Assembly (NCBI RefSeq): GCF_003148885.1
Contig: NZ_QGHD01000002.1
Location: forward strand, 1 to 64,000
DNA length: 64,000 nucleotides
Direction of reading: 5' to 3'
Source: Hallerella porci
GTDB taxonomy: Bacteria > Fibrobacterota > Fibrobacteria > Fibrobacterales > Fibrobacteraceae
Shown here piece by piece: positions 7,670 to 17,000 of the stretch. How positions within the stretch are numbered: position 1 is the first letter of the stretch; every line of letters begins with the position of its first letter. The notes under the pieces are model-generated. The model was not told the DNA's origin. It worked only from the letters and a program-made list of their open reading frames with translations, and did not search any database. The position numbers and the translations under genes were made by a program.

Positions 7670-8836
7670 ATGAAAGTTTTAAGCGAACGCACCAATCATT
7701 TTACCGAATCCGTTATTCGCCACATGACCCGCATTGCAAACTCTTGCGGAGCAATCAATTTATCGCAAGGATTTCCCGATTTTGACCCGCCTGCGAAATT
7801 GCAAAATCGCCTAGCAGAAGTTGCGCACGAAGGCCCTCACCAGTATGCGATTACAATTGGCGCAAAAAATTTCCGCGAAGCCGTGTGCAAAAAACAAGAA
7901 CATTTCAGCGGTTTACGTTACGACCCTGAACGTGAAATTGTGATAACTTGTGGCAGCACCGAAGCGATGATGATTACGATGATGTCGGTCTGTAATCCGG
8001 GCGACAAAGTGGTAATATTTTCTCCGTTCTATGAAAATTATACCGCGGACACAATCCTTGCTGGCGCAACACCGATTTATGTGCCGCTTTCACCGAAGGA
8101 TTTTTCGTTTGATGCCAATGTGCTCGAAGATGCGATGAAAGAGCCGGGCGTGAAAGCGCTCATTCTCTGCAATCCGTCGAACCCGAGCGGCAAAGTTTTT
8201 ACCCGCGACGAACTTAAAATAATTGCCGATCTCGCTATCAAATATGATTTGTATGTAATTACCGATGAAGTTTATGAACATATCGTTTTTGCGCCGAGCA
8301 AACATACTTATATGGCAACGCTTCCCGGTATGCGTGAGCGCACGATTGAATGCAGCAGTTTATCTAAAACGTATTCGATTACGGGCTGGCGCTTAGGTTA
8401 CATCTTAGCTGCTGAACCCATTATGGAGCGCATCAAAAAAGTTCACGATTTTACAGTTGTTGGAGCCGCATCGCCTTTGCAAGAAGTCGCAGTGACCGCA
8501 ATGAATTTTGGCGATGAATATTACCGCGATTTGCAAATGCATTACACACACATGAAAACATTATTCACCGATGGACTTCGGAATTTAGGTTTTAAATTTT
8601 CAGAACCGCAAGGCACTTACTTTGTCATGATGGACATTTCGGAATTTGCAAAAAACGGAATTATCGATGACAACAAATTCTGCATAGACATGGCACAAAA
8701 AGTGGGCGTTGCCGCAGTTCCCGGCAGCAGTTTTTTCCGCGAAAATGTCAACAACTTAATTCGTTTTCACTTTGCGAAAAAAGACGAAACTATTATCGAA
8801 GCGCTGAACCGTTTAGAAAATTTGAAAAAGAAATGA
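7670..8836 (+). CDS. PLP-dependent aminotransferase class I/II
   Basis: 388 residues, fold type I aminotransferase of the aspartate/methionine/kynurenine aminotransferase group. NLSQGFPDFDPP is the substrate-side N-terminal block. CNPSNPSGKVFTRDEL, ITDEVYEHIVF and SSLSKTYSITGWRLGY give the conserved Asn, Asp and PLP Lys (K233), and the C-terminal RFHFAKK supplies the Arg that binds the substrate carboxylate. The length is normal for the family. The GFPDFDPP form is common among methionine and kynurenine aminotransferases, so a role in methionine salvage or glutamine/aromatic transamination is possible but not provable. Confidence 0.88.
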   Translation: MKVLSERTNHFTESVIRHMTRIANSCGAINLSQGFPDFDPPAKLQNRLAEVAHEGPHQYAITIGAKNFREAVCKKQEHFSGLRYDPEREIVITCGSTEAMMITMMSVCNPGDKVVIFSPFYENYTADTILAGATPIYVPLSPKDFSFDANVLEDAMKEPGVKALILCNPSNPSGKVFTRDELKIIADLAIKYDLYVITDEVYEHIVFAPSKHTYMATLPGMRERTIECSSLSKTYSITGWRLGYILAAEPIMERIKKVHDFTVVGAASPLQEVAVTAMNFGDEYYRDLQMHYTHMKTLFTDGLRNLGFKFSEPQGTYFVMMDISEFAKNGIIDDNKFCIDMAQKVGVAAVPGSSFFRENVNNLIRFHFAKKDETIIEALNRLENLKKK

Positions 8837-8886
8837 TTTAGTTGGCGAGATTCAAAGGCAAATTTTTTTCGCATTTTCCGCTTTCT

Positions 8887-8923
8887 ATTCCGAAATTTTG
8901 TGATTTTCACAGTTTTTCGGAAT
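8887..8923. terminator. hairpin between convergent genes, possible terminator
   Basis: Nested inverted repeats: ATTCCGAAA at 8887-8895 pairs with TTTCGGAAT at 8915-8923, and inside it TGTGA (8899-8903) pairs with TCACA (8907-8911). It sits between the convergent aminotransferase and ogt-like genes, where a bidirectional terminator is expected, but there is no strong T-run after the stem on either strand. Confidence 0.45.
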
Positions 8924-8983
8924 AATATGTTCCCCAAAAACTTTTGCTCTGAGAGAATTTTTCGATTCGCAAAATAAATTGCT

Positions 8984-9484
8984 TTAAAAGATCACTTTTT
9001 CGAGTTTCAAAAGTTCAATTTTATTGGGAATGCCACCGCTGTAGCCGACGATTTTTTGATTGGAACCGATAACGCGATGACAAGGAATGATAATGCAAAT
9101 GAGATTGCTTCCGACTGCGTTCCCGACGGCGCGAGCAGACATTTTGGGAATGCGTTTTTCCTTTGCGATTTTGTCTGCGATTTCTTGATAGCTGAGAGTT
9201 TTCCCAAAGGGAATTTTGAGCATGATGTCGATGACTAATTTTCGAAACGCGGTCAAGTTTTCGATTTTAAAAGCGGGTGTAAAATTCGGCGATTTTCCGC
9301 TGAAATAAATATCTAACCAACGACAAGTTTCTTCAAAAATCGGAAGCGATTTTTCTTCGATGTTGGAATCGAATGAAATCATTTTTGAGCCTTCGAAGAA
9401 AAGTCCGGTTAAAAATTCCCCGTCGCTCGTCAAATAAATATCCGAAAAATTTTCGGGAGTTTTATAGAACCATTTGTATTTCAT
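8984..9484 (-). CDS. ogt: methylated-DNA--protein-cysteine methyltransferase
   Basis: 166 residues. It repairs O6-alkylguanine in DNA by transferring the alkyl group irreversibly to its own cysteine. The active site is C135 in IIPCHRVIG, followed by GYSGGIPNKIELLKLE. RAVGNAVGSN carries the helix with the arginine finger that flips the base. Its start overlaps the stop of the upstream glycosylase gene by four bases, so two alkylation-damage repair genes are translationally coupled. It lacks the Ada regulatory domain, so it is an Ogt-type enzyme. It is the last gene of the long minus-strand run. Confidence 0.92.
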   Translation of the reverse strand: MKYKWFYKTPENFSDIYLTSDGEFLTGLFFEGSKMISFDSNIEEKSLPIFEETCRWLDIYFSGKSPNFTPAFKIENLTAFRKLVIDIMLKIPFGKTLSYQEIADKIAKEKRIPKMSARAVGNAVGSNLICIIIPCHRVIGSNQKIVGYSGGIPNKIELLKLEKVIF

Positions 9485-10134
9485 TTGACTTTTTCAGTTT
9501 TTAATTTTTCTGCGGGATCCGTTAATTCGGGGATTGCGCCGCCTGCGATTGCCCATAAATAAAGGCTTGCCACGGTTCCATACGGTGAATATCTTTTGCG
9601 ATATTTTTCAAATTTTACTTTGTCGATTTTACGATGTCTGTAAAGCATTCGCATGCCGCGTAAAATGGCTAAGTCGCCGAAGCTTACAATGTTTGAGCGC
9701 TGCATACAAAATGTCATAATCATTTCCGCAGTCCAAACGCCGACGCCTTTTAACGAGGATAATTCTTTGACAACTTCTTCGTCGGATTTTTCGTTAATTT
9801 TTTCTAAATCAAAAATGCCGTCGTTTACTTTTTTTGCAAAATCTAAAATGTATTCCGCTTTTTTAAAAGTCATTCCAAACGATTGCAATTTTTTTGGCGA
9901 TAAATCAGAAATATTTTTTGCATTCACCATTTTGAGTGAATCGTTCAAGCGCTTCCAAATTGTCGCTTGCGCTTTCGTTGAAATTTGTTGTGCGATAATC
10001 TGATGCACAACTGCCGAAAATAAATCCGAATCCACTTCGCGTTCCACATGCCCGATTTTTTCAATCGCAAAAGCAAGGCGTTTGTCTTTTGCTTTTAAAA
10101 ATTCAATTTCTTTGTTGCCGTACTGAAAAAACAT
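9481..10134 (-). CDS. DNA-3-methyladenine glycosylase, HhH-GPD family
   Basis: About 217 residues. Excises alkylated bases from DNA. AVVHQIIAQQISTKAQATIWKRL is the N-terminal helical block, LSSLKGVGVWTAEMIMTF is the helix-hairpin-helix, and SFGDLAILRGMRMLY contains the catalytic Asp of the AlkA group; YSPYGTVASLYLWAIAGG closes the fold. There is no [4Fe-4S] cysteine cluster, which separates it from MutY and Nth. I prefer the ATG at 10134, two bases after the previous stop; a GTG at 10164 would overlap the phosphatase gene by 28 bases. Paired with the ogt-like gene, it completes direct and excision repair of methylated DNA. Confidence 0.9.
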   Translation of the reverse strand: MFFQYGNKEIEFLKAKDKRLAFAIEKIGHVEREVDSDLFSAVVHQIIAQQISTKAQATIWKRLNDSLKMVNAKNISDLSPKKLQSFGMTFKKAEYILDFAKKVNDGIFDLEKINEKSDEEVVKELSSLKGVGVWTAEMIMTFCMQRSNIVSFGDLAILRGMRMLYRHRKIDKVKFEKYRKRYSPYGTVASLYLWAIAGGAIPELTDPAEKLKTEKVK

Positions 10135-10136
10135 TT

Positions 10137-11075
10137 TCAATTTGATTTTATTTCGGGAGTCCACACAAAATTTTGGGGAGAAAGTTTTTCTTCTCCCGAA
10201 AAACGATAAGCGGTTAAAAGTCCATTTCCTTTAAACGATGCAACGCTGTAATCTAAGCAACAAATGTTTTCGCGAAATAATTGCGGTTCGCCTTCAAGCC
10301 AATAATGGCCGAAAAAATCGGGGCGTTCTTTTTCGCTATAAAAATTGCGTTTTTGAATTTCTGACGAAAGTGGCTGCGGCGGAATTTTAACTCCCGGCTG
10401 AAACGCCAAATCGCGCAGCGTTTTATTTTTCGGATCAATCCACCATTTAATACGCGCGAGAGTTCGAAGCACATCTTCGCTATCGTGATAGAAAGCGCCA
10501 TCTTGTAATTTAACTTCGGGACCTTTGACCGTATCGTCAACGGCGCGGCGAATGGCTGCATTTTCTTTTTCAAAAATGCGGCAAAGATTTTCGCGAGATT
10601 TTAATGTTTCCAAATTTTCCCGGCGAAGAATTTGAATGTTTTCTAAATCAAAACAAGCGTGCTGCGCACGGAATTGTGGCGTTTCTAAAAAAAGCGGAAG
10701 AGTTAAAAACCAATCGAGAACTTCGGAAAATTCTTTTTGCGCATAACGATACGATTCCATCGTTTTTGTGTGAATGAGAATTTTATTGATGGAATGTTCC
10801 CGCAAAAAATCGCCCGCAGAATTTTTCGTCCAAAAACAGAGCGCATTAAATTCATGATTTCCGAGAATCGCTTTCGCAGTTCCCGACTCCACCATTTTGC
10901 GAACAATGTTTACCACGCCGCGCGCATCCGGACCGCGATCAATGTAATCGCCCAAAAAGACTGCAGAACTTTCTGGATGACGATAAACGCCATGCATTTT
11001 TTCGTAGCCTAATTTGCGCAAAAGAATTTCTAATTCTTCGCGATGTCCGTGAATGTCGCCGATGAAATCGATCAA
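10137..11075 (-). CDS. calcineurin-like (PPP) metallophosphatase
   Basis: 312 residues. The motifs FIGDIHGHREEL, GDYIDRGPDARG and LGNHEFNAL are the di-metal-binding signatures of PPP phosphatases, of the bacterial branch with diadenosine tetraphosphatases (ApaH, PrpE) and serine/threonine phosphatases. HACFDLENI and FFGHYWLEG likely provide the later His ligands. Compared with ApaH (about 270-280) the protein carries an insert in the middle. It overlaps nudC by four bases, so two nucleotide-cleaving enzymes may act together, which favours a dinucleotide substrate. Substrate assignment is inference. Confidence 0.85.
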   Translation of the reverse strand: MIDFIGDIHGHREELEILLRKLGYEKMHGVYRHPESSAVFLGDYIDRGPDARGVVNIVRKMVESGTAKAILGNHEFNALCFWTKNSAGDFLREHSINKILIHTKTMESYRYAQKEFSEVLDWFLTLPLFLETPQFRAQHACFDLENIQILRRENLETLKSRENLCRIFEKENAAIRRAVDDTVKGPEVKLQDGAFYHDSEDVLRTLARIKWWIDPKNKTLRDLAFQPGVKIPPQPLSSEIQKRNFYSEKERPDFFGHYWLEGEPQLFRENICCLDYSVASFKGNGLLTAYRFSGEEKLSPQNFVWTPEIKSN

Positions 11076-11908
11076 AGAGTGCCTTCCTTGAAGCGTTTAA
11101 TCATCGTGCCCGAAATGCTTAAGCGTCCTGTGTATTCGCCGATTTCAGAACGTTCCACCCATTTGGCTTCGGAAAGTTCCGATTGCTGCATCGTAATTTC
11201 TGGAGAGCCATCTAATTCAGCGGTAAAGCCAGCGATGAGCGAATTGGAAAACGGCCACGGTTCACTTCCGATATAACGAATATTTTTAATGGAAATTCCC
11301 GTTTCTTCTTTGACTTCGCGAGCGGCAGCTTGTTCTAAAGATTCGCCCATTTCAACAAATCCCGAAATCAAATACGGTTTCGGATCTGGATTATCCAAAT
11401 TGTGCGCCATCAAAAGTTTGTCATTCCATGTAACCGAAGTGATGACGACGGGGCAAATTTTTCCGTAAACGGTGTTGCCGCATTCTTTACATACAAACGC
11501 TCTTTCGTCTGCTTTGCGCGTCATCGGTTCACCGCAATGACCGCAGAAACGATTGGATTGTTCCCAACGCGAAATGTGCGAAGCGACTGCGCCGCCAAAT
11601 GCAATCGGCAAATTTTGCATTTTCCGAAAGATGCGATCTTTTATCAATTCAAAATTTTCATTTCCCGCAGCGAAATTTCCATCGGAAGAAAAATACGCAA
11701 CTTCATCGATTGAAAATAAATAATGAAATGTTTTAGAAATACCGGGCATAATCGCTTCGGCATCTGCAACTTTGGGAATTTCATAATCGTCTGCATTTTT
11801 TTTGAGCAAGACTAAATTCCGTTTTGTGTAAATTACATAATCCGAATTTTTTGCAGACTGCACACGAAATTCAATGTGCATTACCTGCGGAGCAATTTCA
11901 TACATCAT
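11072..11908 (-). CDS. nudC: NADH pyrophosphatase / RNA decapping hydrolase
   Basis: 278 residues. Hydrolyses NADH to NMNH and AMP, and removes NAD caps from RNA. The zinc ribbon is visible as CGHCGEPM and CKECGN around residues 118-140. The Nudix box reads GFVEMGESLEQAAAREVKEETG, matching the consensus GX5EX7REUXEE with all catalytic residues; FSNSLIAGF follows, close to the NudC signature SQPWPFPxS (here SEPWPFSNSLI). Overlaps of four bases with both neighbours indicate a tight operon. Confidence 0.92.
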   Translation of the reverse strand: MMYEIAPQVMHIEFRVQSAKNSDYVIYTKRNLVLLKKNADDYEIPKVADAEAIMPGISKTFHYLFSIDEVAYFSSDGNFAAGNENFELIKDRIFRKMQNLPIAFGGAVASHISRWEQSNRFCGHCGEPMTRKADERAFVCKECGNTVYGKICPVVITSVTWNDKLLMAHNLDNPDPKPYLISGFVEMGESLEQAAAREVKEETGISIKNIRYIGSEPWPFSNSLIAGFTAELDGSPEITMQQSELSEAKWVERSEIGEYTGRLSISGTMIKRFKEGTL

Positions 11909-12972
11909 AAACGTTTATCCTTTCGATGTTCTTTGACAAAAGCGAGCGCACGACTTTTGCGGCGCGCATGTTCTTGTAAATCGACAGCGACATCAAATTC
12001 ATCGACAATTTCGCGGCCTAAAATTTCTTCAAGAACATCTTCGAGAGAAGCAAGACCTGCGATAGAACCGTATTCGTCAACGACAGCGACGATGTGCCCG
12101 CGCTGTTTTAAAAATCGGATGAGCAATTTATCCAAGCTTAAACTGTCCGGAATAAATTGAATCGGGCGCATTAAATTTTTGATGGGAACGTCGCGTTTTC
12201 CTTCGGCGAAAAGATTATACGCATCGCGGCGCATAATGAGCCCGACCCATTTTTCTTTGTCTTCGGGATCGTAAACAGGAATCCGCGAAAACGGCCAATT
12301 CGAATGTTTATCCAATTCTTCGCCAATCGTACTGTTGAGCGGAAGCGTAAACGCTACTTGATGCGGCGTCATCACTTTTCGCACCGGAATTGAATCGAGC
12401 GCTAAAATATTTTTGATCACGGCAGCTTGCTGACGATCGATAATTTCGTCTTTGAGTCCTAAATTCACAAGGCTGTTGATGTCTTCTACACTAACTTCAG
12501 GTTCTTCGTTTTTACTTTTTGTCCAATGCTTCGTAATTATTAAGCACAATTTGATGAGCCCAGTATAAGTGAGAAAAATCGTAATGTAATACATGGGCAC
12601 TGCGCAAATCGGCGCAACCGATTTTGCTTGCTTCACGCCGATTGTCTTCGGCGTAATTTCGCCAAAGAGAAGAATGAAAACAGAGAGAACGATTGGCAAA
12701 ACAATTTGCACGGTCACGCTAAAATGCGCCACCGCAACGGAAGTCGCCAAATACACGCCCAATGTATTCGAAACCGTATTGAAAATTAAAACCGATGCAA
12801 TGTAGCGATCGATATTATTTTTCACATGAGCGATGTACTTCGCAGTGAACGCGCCTTTTTTAAGAAGAACATCCACGCCAGAAGTGGGAAAACTGTAAAA
12901 TGCGGCTTCGGTAAACGAGCAAAAAGCCGAACAACCGAGGCAAAAAATTACAGCGAGAAAAAGAAAGAACAT
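11905..12972 (-). CDS. DUF21/CBS-pair membrane protein (CNNM/CorC-like)
   Basis: 355 residues. Four hydrophobic segments in the first 180 residues form the CNNM (DUF21) transmembrane domain, including SFTEAAFYSF and FGEITPKTIGVKQA. Two CBS motifs follow (about 205-325; VMTPHQVAFTLP and AVVDEYGSIAGLASLEDVLEEILGREIVDE). The C-terminal CorC_HlyC domain that usually follows is absent; only a short basic tail (EHARRKSRALAFVKEHRKDKR) remains. The family exports Mg2+ or Co2+. It overlaps nudC by four bases. Confidence 0.87.
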   Translation of the reverse strand: MFFLFLAVIFCLGCSAFCSFTEAAFYSFPTSGVDVLLKKGAFTAKYIAHVKNNIDRYIASVLIFNTVSNTLGVYLATSVAVAHFSVTVQIVLPIVLSVFILLFGEITPKTIGVKQAKSVAPICAVPMYYITIFLTYTGLIKLCLIITKHWTKSKNEEPEVSVEDINSLVNLGLKDEIIDRQQAAVIKNILALDSIPVRKVMTPHQVAFTLPLNSTIGEELDKHSNWPFSRIPVYDPEDKEKWVGLIMRRDAYNLFAEGKRDVPIKNLMRPIQFIPDSLSLDKLLIRFLKQRGHIVAVVDEYGSIAGLASLEDVLEEILGREIVDEFDVAVDLQEHARRKSRALAFVKEHRKDKRL

Positions 12973-12988
12973 AGTGATAAATTAGAAA

Positions 12989-14038
12989 TTAGGATTTCGA
13001 AAGCGAAATAATTCCACGTTCTTGTGCGATGTCTAAAACTTTTTTTCCTTGTTTTTCTGCAGAAGAAAATGTGCATTGCACGATTTCGGGAATGGAAATG
13101 GAACCGCCGAAAATTTCAGCTTCGATATTGGGAAGCGATAAATATTTTGTGCGAAGAAAAAATTTCCCGAGAAGATAGGTAAGCGGTTCAATGCGCGATG
13201 CCACAAGAATCGGAGTTTCGGCGAGATGCGCTTCGACGACAGCGGAACCAGGCCCACAAATGACAGCTGCAGCCGAGCGAAAAAGAGAATTGCGTTCTTC
13301 AGCAGAAGCGGGAGAAAGAATGATTGGAAATTTTTGATGTAATTTTTTCACAAAAAAATTTTGCAAATTTTTCCGCGATGCGACAAATTTTACTTGAAAA
13401 TTTTTAGAAGTTAATTTATATGCAATAAATGCGTATAATTTTAAATTGCGCTTCGCTTGAGAAAGACGACTTCCTGGAAAAAGCAAAATCGTTTTTGCAT
13501 TTTTTTTGACGGAAATTTTTGGCAAAGCAGAAAAGGGATGCGGAATTTTTTGTACGTGCAATCCGAATTTTTCATACGCTTGAATTTCTATCGGATAAAG
13601 CGCCCGCAATTCTACGAGTTTCCGCGCTTCGGGAGAAAGAAATTTTTGAATGCGTTTCGGTTTCCACGCCCAAATTTGCGGCGGTTCAACATAAATGACT
13701 TTTTTATTTTGCGCAATCGCTTGTTGCATCAATTTCAAATTGAATCCGGGATAATCAATTGCGACAAGACCTTGGCAATTTTCGTTTTGCAATAATGCGG
13801 ATAATTTTGCAAAATGTCTGCGCAGAATTTTAAAATGGCGCAACACATCGAAGAATCCATTGACCGGCAAATCATCAAACGGAATGACCGAAAGAAGTCC
13901 CGCTGATTGCATACGGATACCGCCGACTCCGATCGCAACAAATCCTTTTCCTAAAATTTCTTGGACAATTTCTTTTCCGAGTATATCACCCGAATCTTCG
14001 CCCGCACAAAAAAGCCAAAACGGTTTTTCTGTCATCAT
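12989..14038 (-). CDS. lpxB: lipid-A-disaccharide synthase
   Basis: About 349 residues, glycosyltransferase family 19. Joins UDP-2,3-diacylglucosamine to lipid X in lipid A synthesis, at the inner membrane. FCAGEDSGDILGKEIVQEI near the N-terminus, GVGGIRMQSAGL, VAIDYPGFNLKL, YVEPPQIWAWKPKRI and LLFPGSRLSQAKRN are the family blocks; CGPGSAVVEAHLAETPILVA binds the UDP moiety. The start at 14038 overlaps the dnaE stop by four bases (ATGA); a longer version would run far into dnaE. Its presence shows that the organism makes an LPS outer membrane. Confidence 0.92.
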   Translation of the reverse strand: MMTEKPFWLFCAGEDSGDILGKEIVQEILGKGFVAIGVGGIRMQSAGLLSVIPFDDLPVNGFFDVLRHFKILRRHFAKLSALLQNENCQGLVAIDYPGFNLKLMQQAIAQNKKVIYVEPPQIWAWKPKRIQKFLSPEARKLVELRALYPIEIQAYEKFGLHVQKIPHPFSALPKISVKKNAKTILLFPGSRLSQAKRNLKLYAFIAYKLTSKNFQVKFVASRKNLQNFFVKKLHQKFPIILSPASAEERNSLFRSAAAVICGPGSAVVEAHLAETPILVASRIEPLTYLLGKFFLRTKYLSLPNIEAEIFGGSISIPEIVQCTFSSAEKQGKKVLDIAQERGIISLSKS

Positions 14039-17000
14039 TTTACTTTGGCAGAAACCCAAACATTTTCGGCGCCAAATTCTCGTTGCAGCCATTCGAAAAA
14101 GTCTGGCGTATAAGCCACTTTGATAACTTGCGCACGCAACGTGTGAATATGTCCGGAAAGAGTTTCAACGTGGAAAACGACTTCGGCAGCGTGCTCGCCT
14201 GGGAGCGCTTGCGCCATTTCCATGCGTTCCAAAATCGCGGTCATTCGTTCATCAACAAGTTCCATCGACGAAACGGAAACGTGAATGAAGCTCACCAATT
14301 TATTGCGGACTTCATCCATGGAGAACGCACGATCGACAATTATTTGAAGCGAAGACGGATCCAAATTTTGCGGCGTTAATTTTCCGCGGACAATGACGCG
14401 GTCATCTTCTCCAAAATGATCGCGGCAACGTTCCCAAGTATCGGGCGGGAAGAAGATGGAAATTTCGCCTTGGAAATCTTGTAATGTTCCCGAGCCCATC
14501 GTTTTCGTTTCATCTTTTTTGCTCTGGAAAGAGCGCAGTTTTGTAATGATTCCGCCGACGCAAACAATGGATTTTGGATTTCTGTCCACGATTTCATTGA
14601 GTTCACTTTCCGCTAAACTATTCGTCGTAAATCCGCGTAATTCTGGGCGGCATTCGTCAAGAGGATGCGCCGAAAGATAAAGTCCGAGGACGTCGCGTTC
14701 TTTATTCAAAAGTTCCATGAGTCCCCACGGCTGCGCTTCTTCGTAAGATTCATCCATCTGCGATTCTGTGGAGTCTCCACCAAACATATCAAAGAGCGAT
14801 GTTTGTCCCGCATCTTGATCGCGGCGGTGACGGTTTGCCACTTCAATCGCTTTTTCTACACTCGCCATTAACGTGGGGCGATTCGGCGTTGTCGGCGACA
14901 TTTTATCAAATGCGCCAGCGAGCACTAAGCTTTCAATCGCTTTCCGCGAAAGCGGTGGACGTTTTTCCGGTTGCTTGGATTGATAATCGCTTACGCGTTT
15001 GCATACATCGAAAAGCGTTTTATACGGTCCGTGCAATTCACGTTCAGCGACAACATCTTCGATGACGGGGAGGCCGACATTGCGAATGCCCGCGAGTCCA
15101 TAAACAACTTGTCCTTTTGCATTTGCCGAAAATACGCCGAGCGAAGAATTGATATCCGGCGGGAGCACGGTAATTCCCATGCGTTTGCATTCTTGCACAA
15201 TCGTCACAATGTCTTCGGTCTTCCCCATTTTGGAAGTCATCGAAGCCGCCATGTATTCGGGGCCATAATGCGTTTTAAGATAAGCGGTTTGATAGGCGAC
15301 GTAAGCATACGCCGCAGCGTGACTCTTGTTGAACGCGTATCCGCAGAACGGAAGCACCGCATCCCAAACTTTTTGAATCATCGCAGGATCGTAACCTTTA
15401 TCCGTGCACTTTTTCTTAAATTCCGGTTCGAGCTTCGCCATTTTTTCGGGCATTTTCTTCGCCATGATACGGCGAATATTGTCAGCGCCGCCCAGCGTGT
15501 AGCCGCCGAGAATTTGCGCAAGCTGCATCACTTGTTCTTGGTAAACAATCACGCCATAAGTTTCACCGAGAACCGGTTCCAAATCCGGATGATAACAGTC
15601 AATTTTTTCTTTGCCTAATTTACGATTGATGAAGTGCGGAATTTGATCAATCGGGCCCGGGCGATAAAGTGCGTTCATAGCGATCAAATCGCTGATACGA
15701 GAAGGTTTTAATTCTCGCAAATATTTCTGCATGCCCGGAGATTCAAATTGGAAAACCGCTGTCGTCATTCCGCGACTGAGAAGTTCAAATGTCGCTTTAT
15801 CATCCGTCGGAATTTTATCCATGTCCACATCGATTTGGTGCGTTTTCTTCACCATATTGACAGTGTCTTGGATGATCGAAAGGTTGATAAGTCCGAGGAA
15901 GTCCATTTTCAGAAGGCCGATGTCTTCTGCATAATGTTTGTCGTACATGACGACAGGAGTATCCGCAGGATCTGCGCGATATAACGGTGCCAAATTGTAA
16001 ATCGGCGTCGGCGTAATCACCACACCGCAAGCGTGCACACCCGTTTGACGCGGCAAATCTTCGAGCTTTAACGCAATGTCCCAAAGTTCTTTGTAGGCTT
16101 CGCGACTATTGACGAAAGCGTGAAGCGGTTCGGGATTGTAATCGTCCGAAACCGGTTTTCCTTTTTTGTCTTTGCCGGTCCACGCATCGTTCAAACTAAA
16201 ATTCAAAACGCGCTGCGGAAAATTGCGGATAATCGCATCGGCTTCGCGGTGATCAATTCCAAGTACGCGAGCAACGTCCTTGATGACCGCTTTGGATTTT
16301 AACATGCCGTAAGTGATAATTTGTCCGACGCAATCCGAGCCGTATTTCTGCGTCACATAATCGATGACTCGTCCGCGATCACGGTCCGAAATATCCGTAT
16401 CGATATCGGGCATCGAGACGCGTTCCGGATTTAAGAAACGTTCAAAAAGGAGACCGAATTTTAACGGGTCAATGTTTGTGATGCCGATGATATAAGTGAC
16501 GATAGAACCTGCAGCCGATCCACGTCCCGGACCCACAGGAATTCCATGTTCCCGCGACCAGTTAATGAAATCCCAAACGATGAGCAAGTAGCCGGCAACA
16601 TTCATATTGCGGATACAATTCAATTCTTTGTAAACGCGATCGCTGACTTCAGTTCCGTGATTCGGATATTGAAATTCTTCGTCGGGATAACGGCGTTTTA
16701 AACGTTGATTTGTCAAATAAATGAGATACGCATCCGCATCGCCGCCGTGGCGACTCGTCTTCGTTTTCTCCATGATTTTTTCTACCGCAGCTTTGTCTTC
16801 GGCGGTAAAAGTTTCTACGGTTTTGCCTTCATTTTTTGCGCAGTAATCTTTCGCTGCATTTGCAAACGCGAGTGGATAACCTTTATTGTATTCGTCTTCC
16901 ATCACGCGGTAAATTTCTTTGCATTCTTCGGATTCTAAAAATTCTTTCGGAATCGCATAACGCGGCCAGAAGTCATCACCAATTCCCGTTTTGACTTCAA

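Noticed and set aside
8899-8911. CRP-like site TGTGA-TCACA
   Set aside because: The half-sites are only three bases apart instead of six, and the location is between convergent genes, so a hairpin is the better reading.
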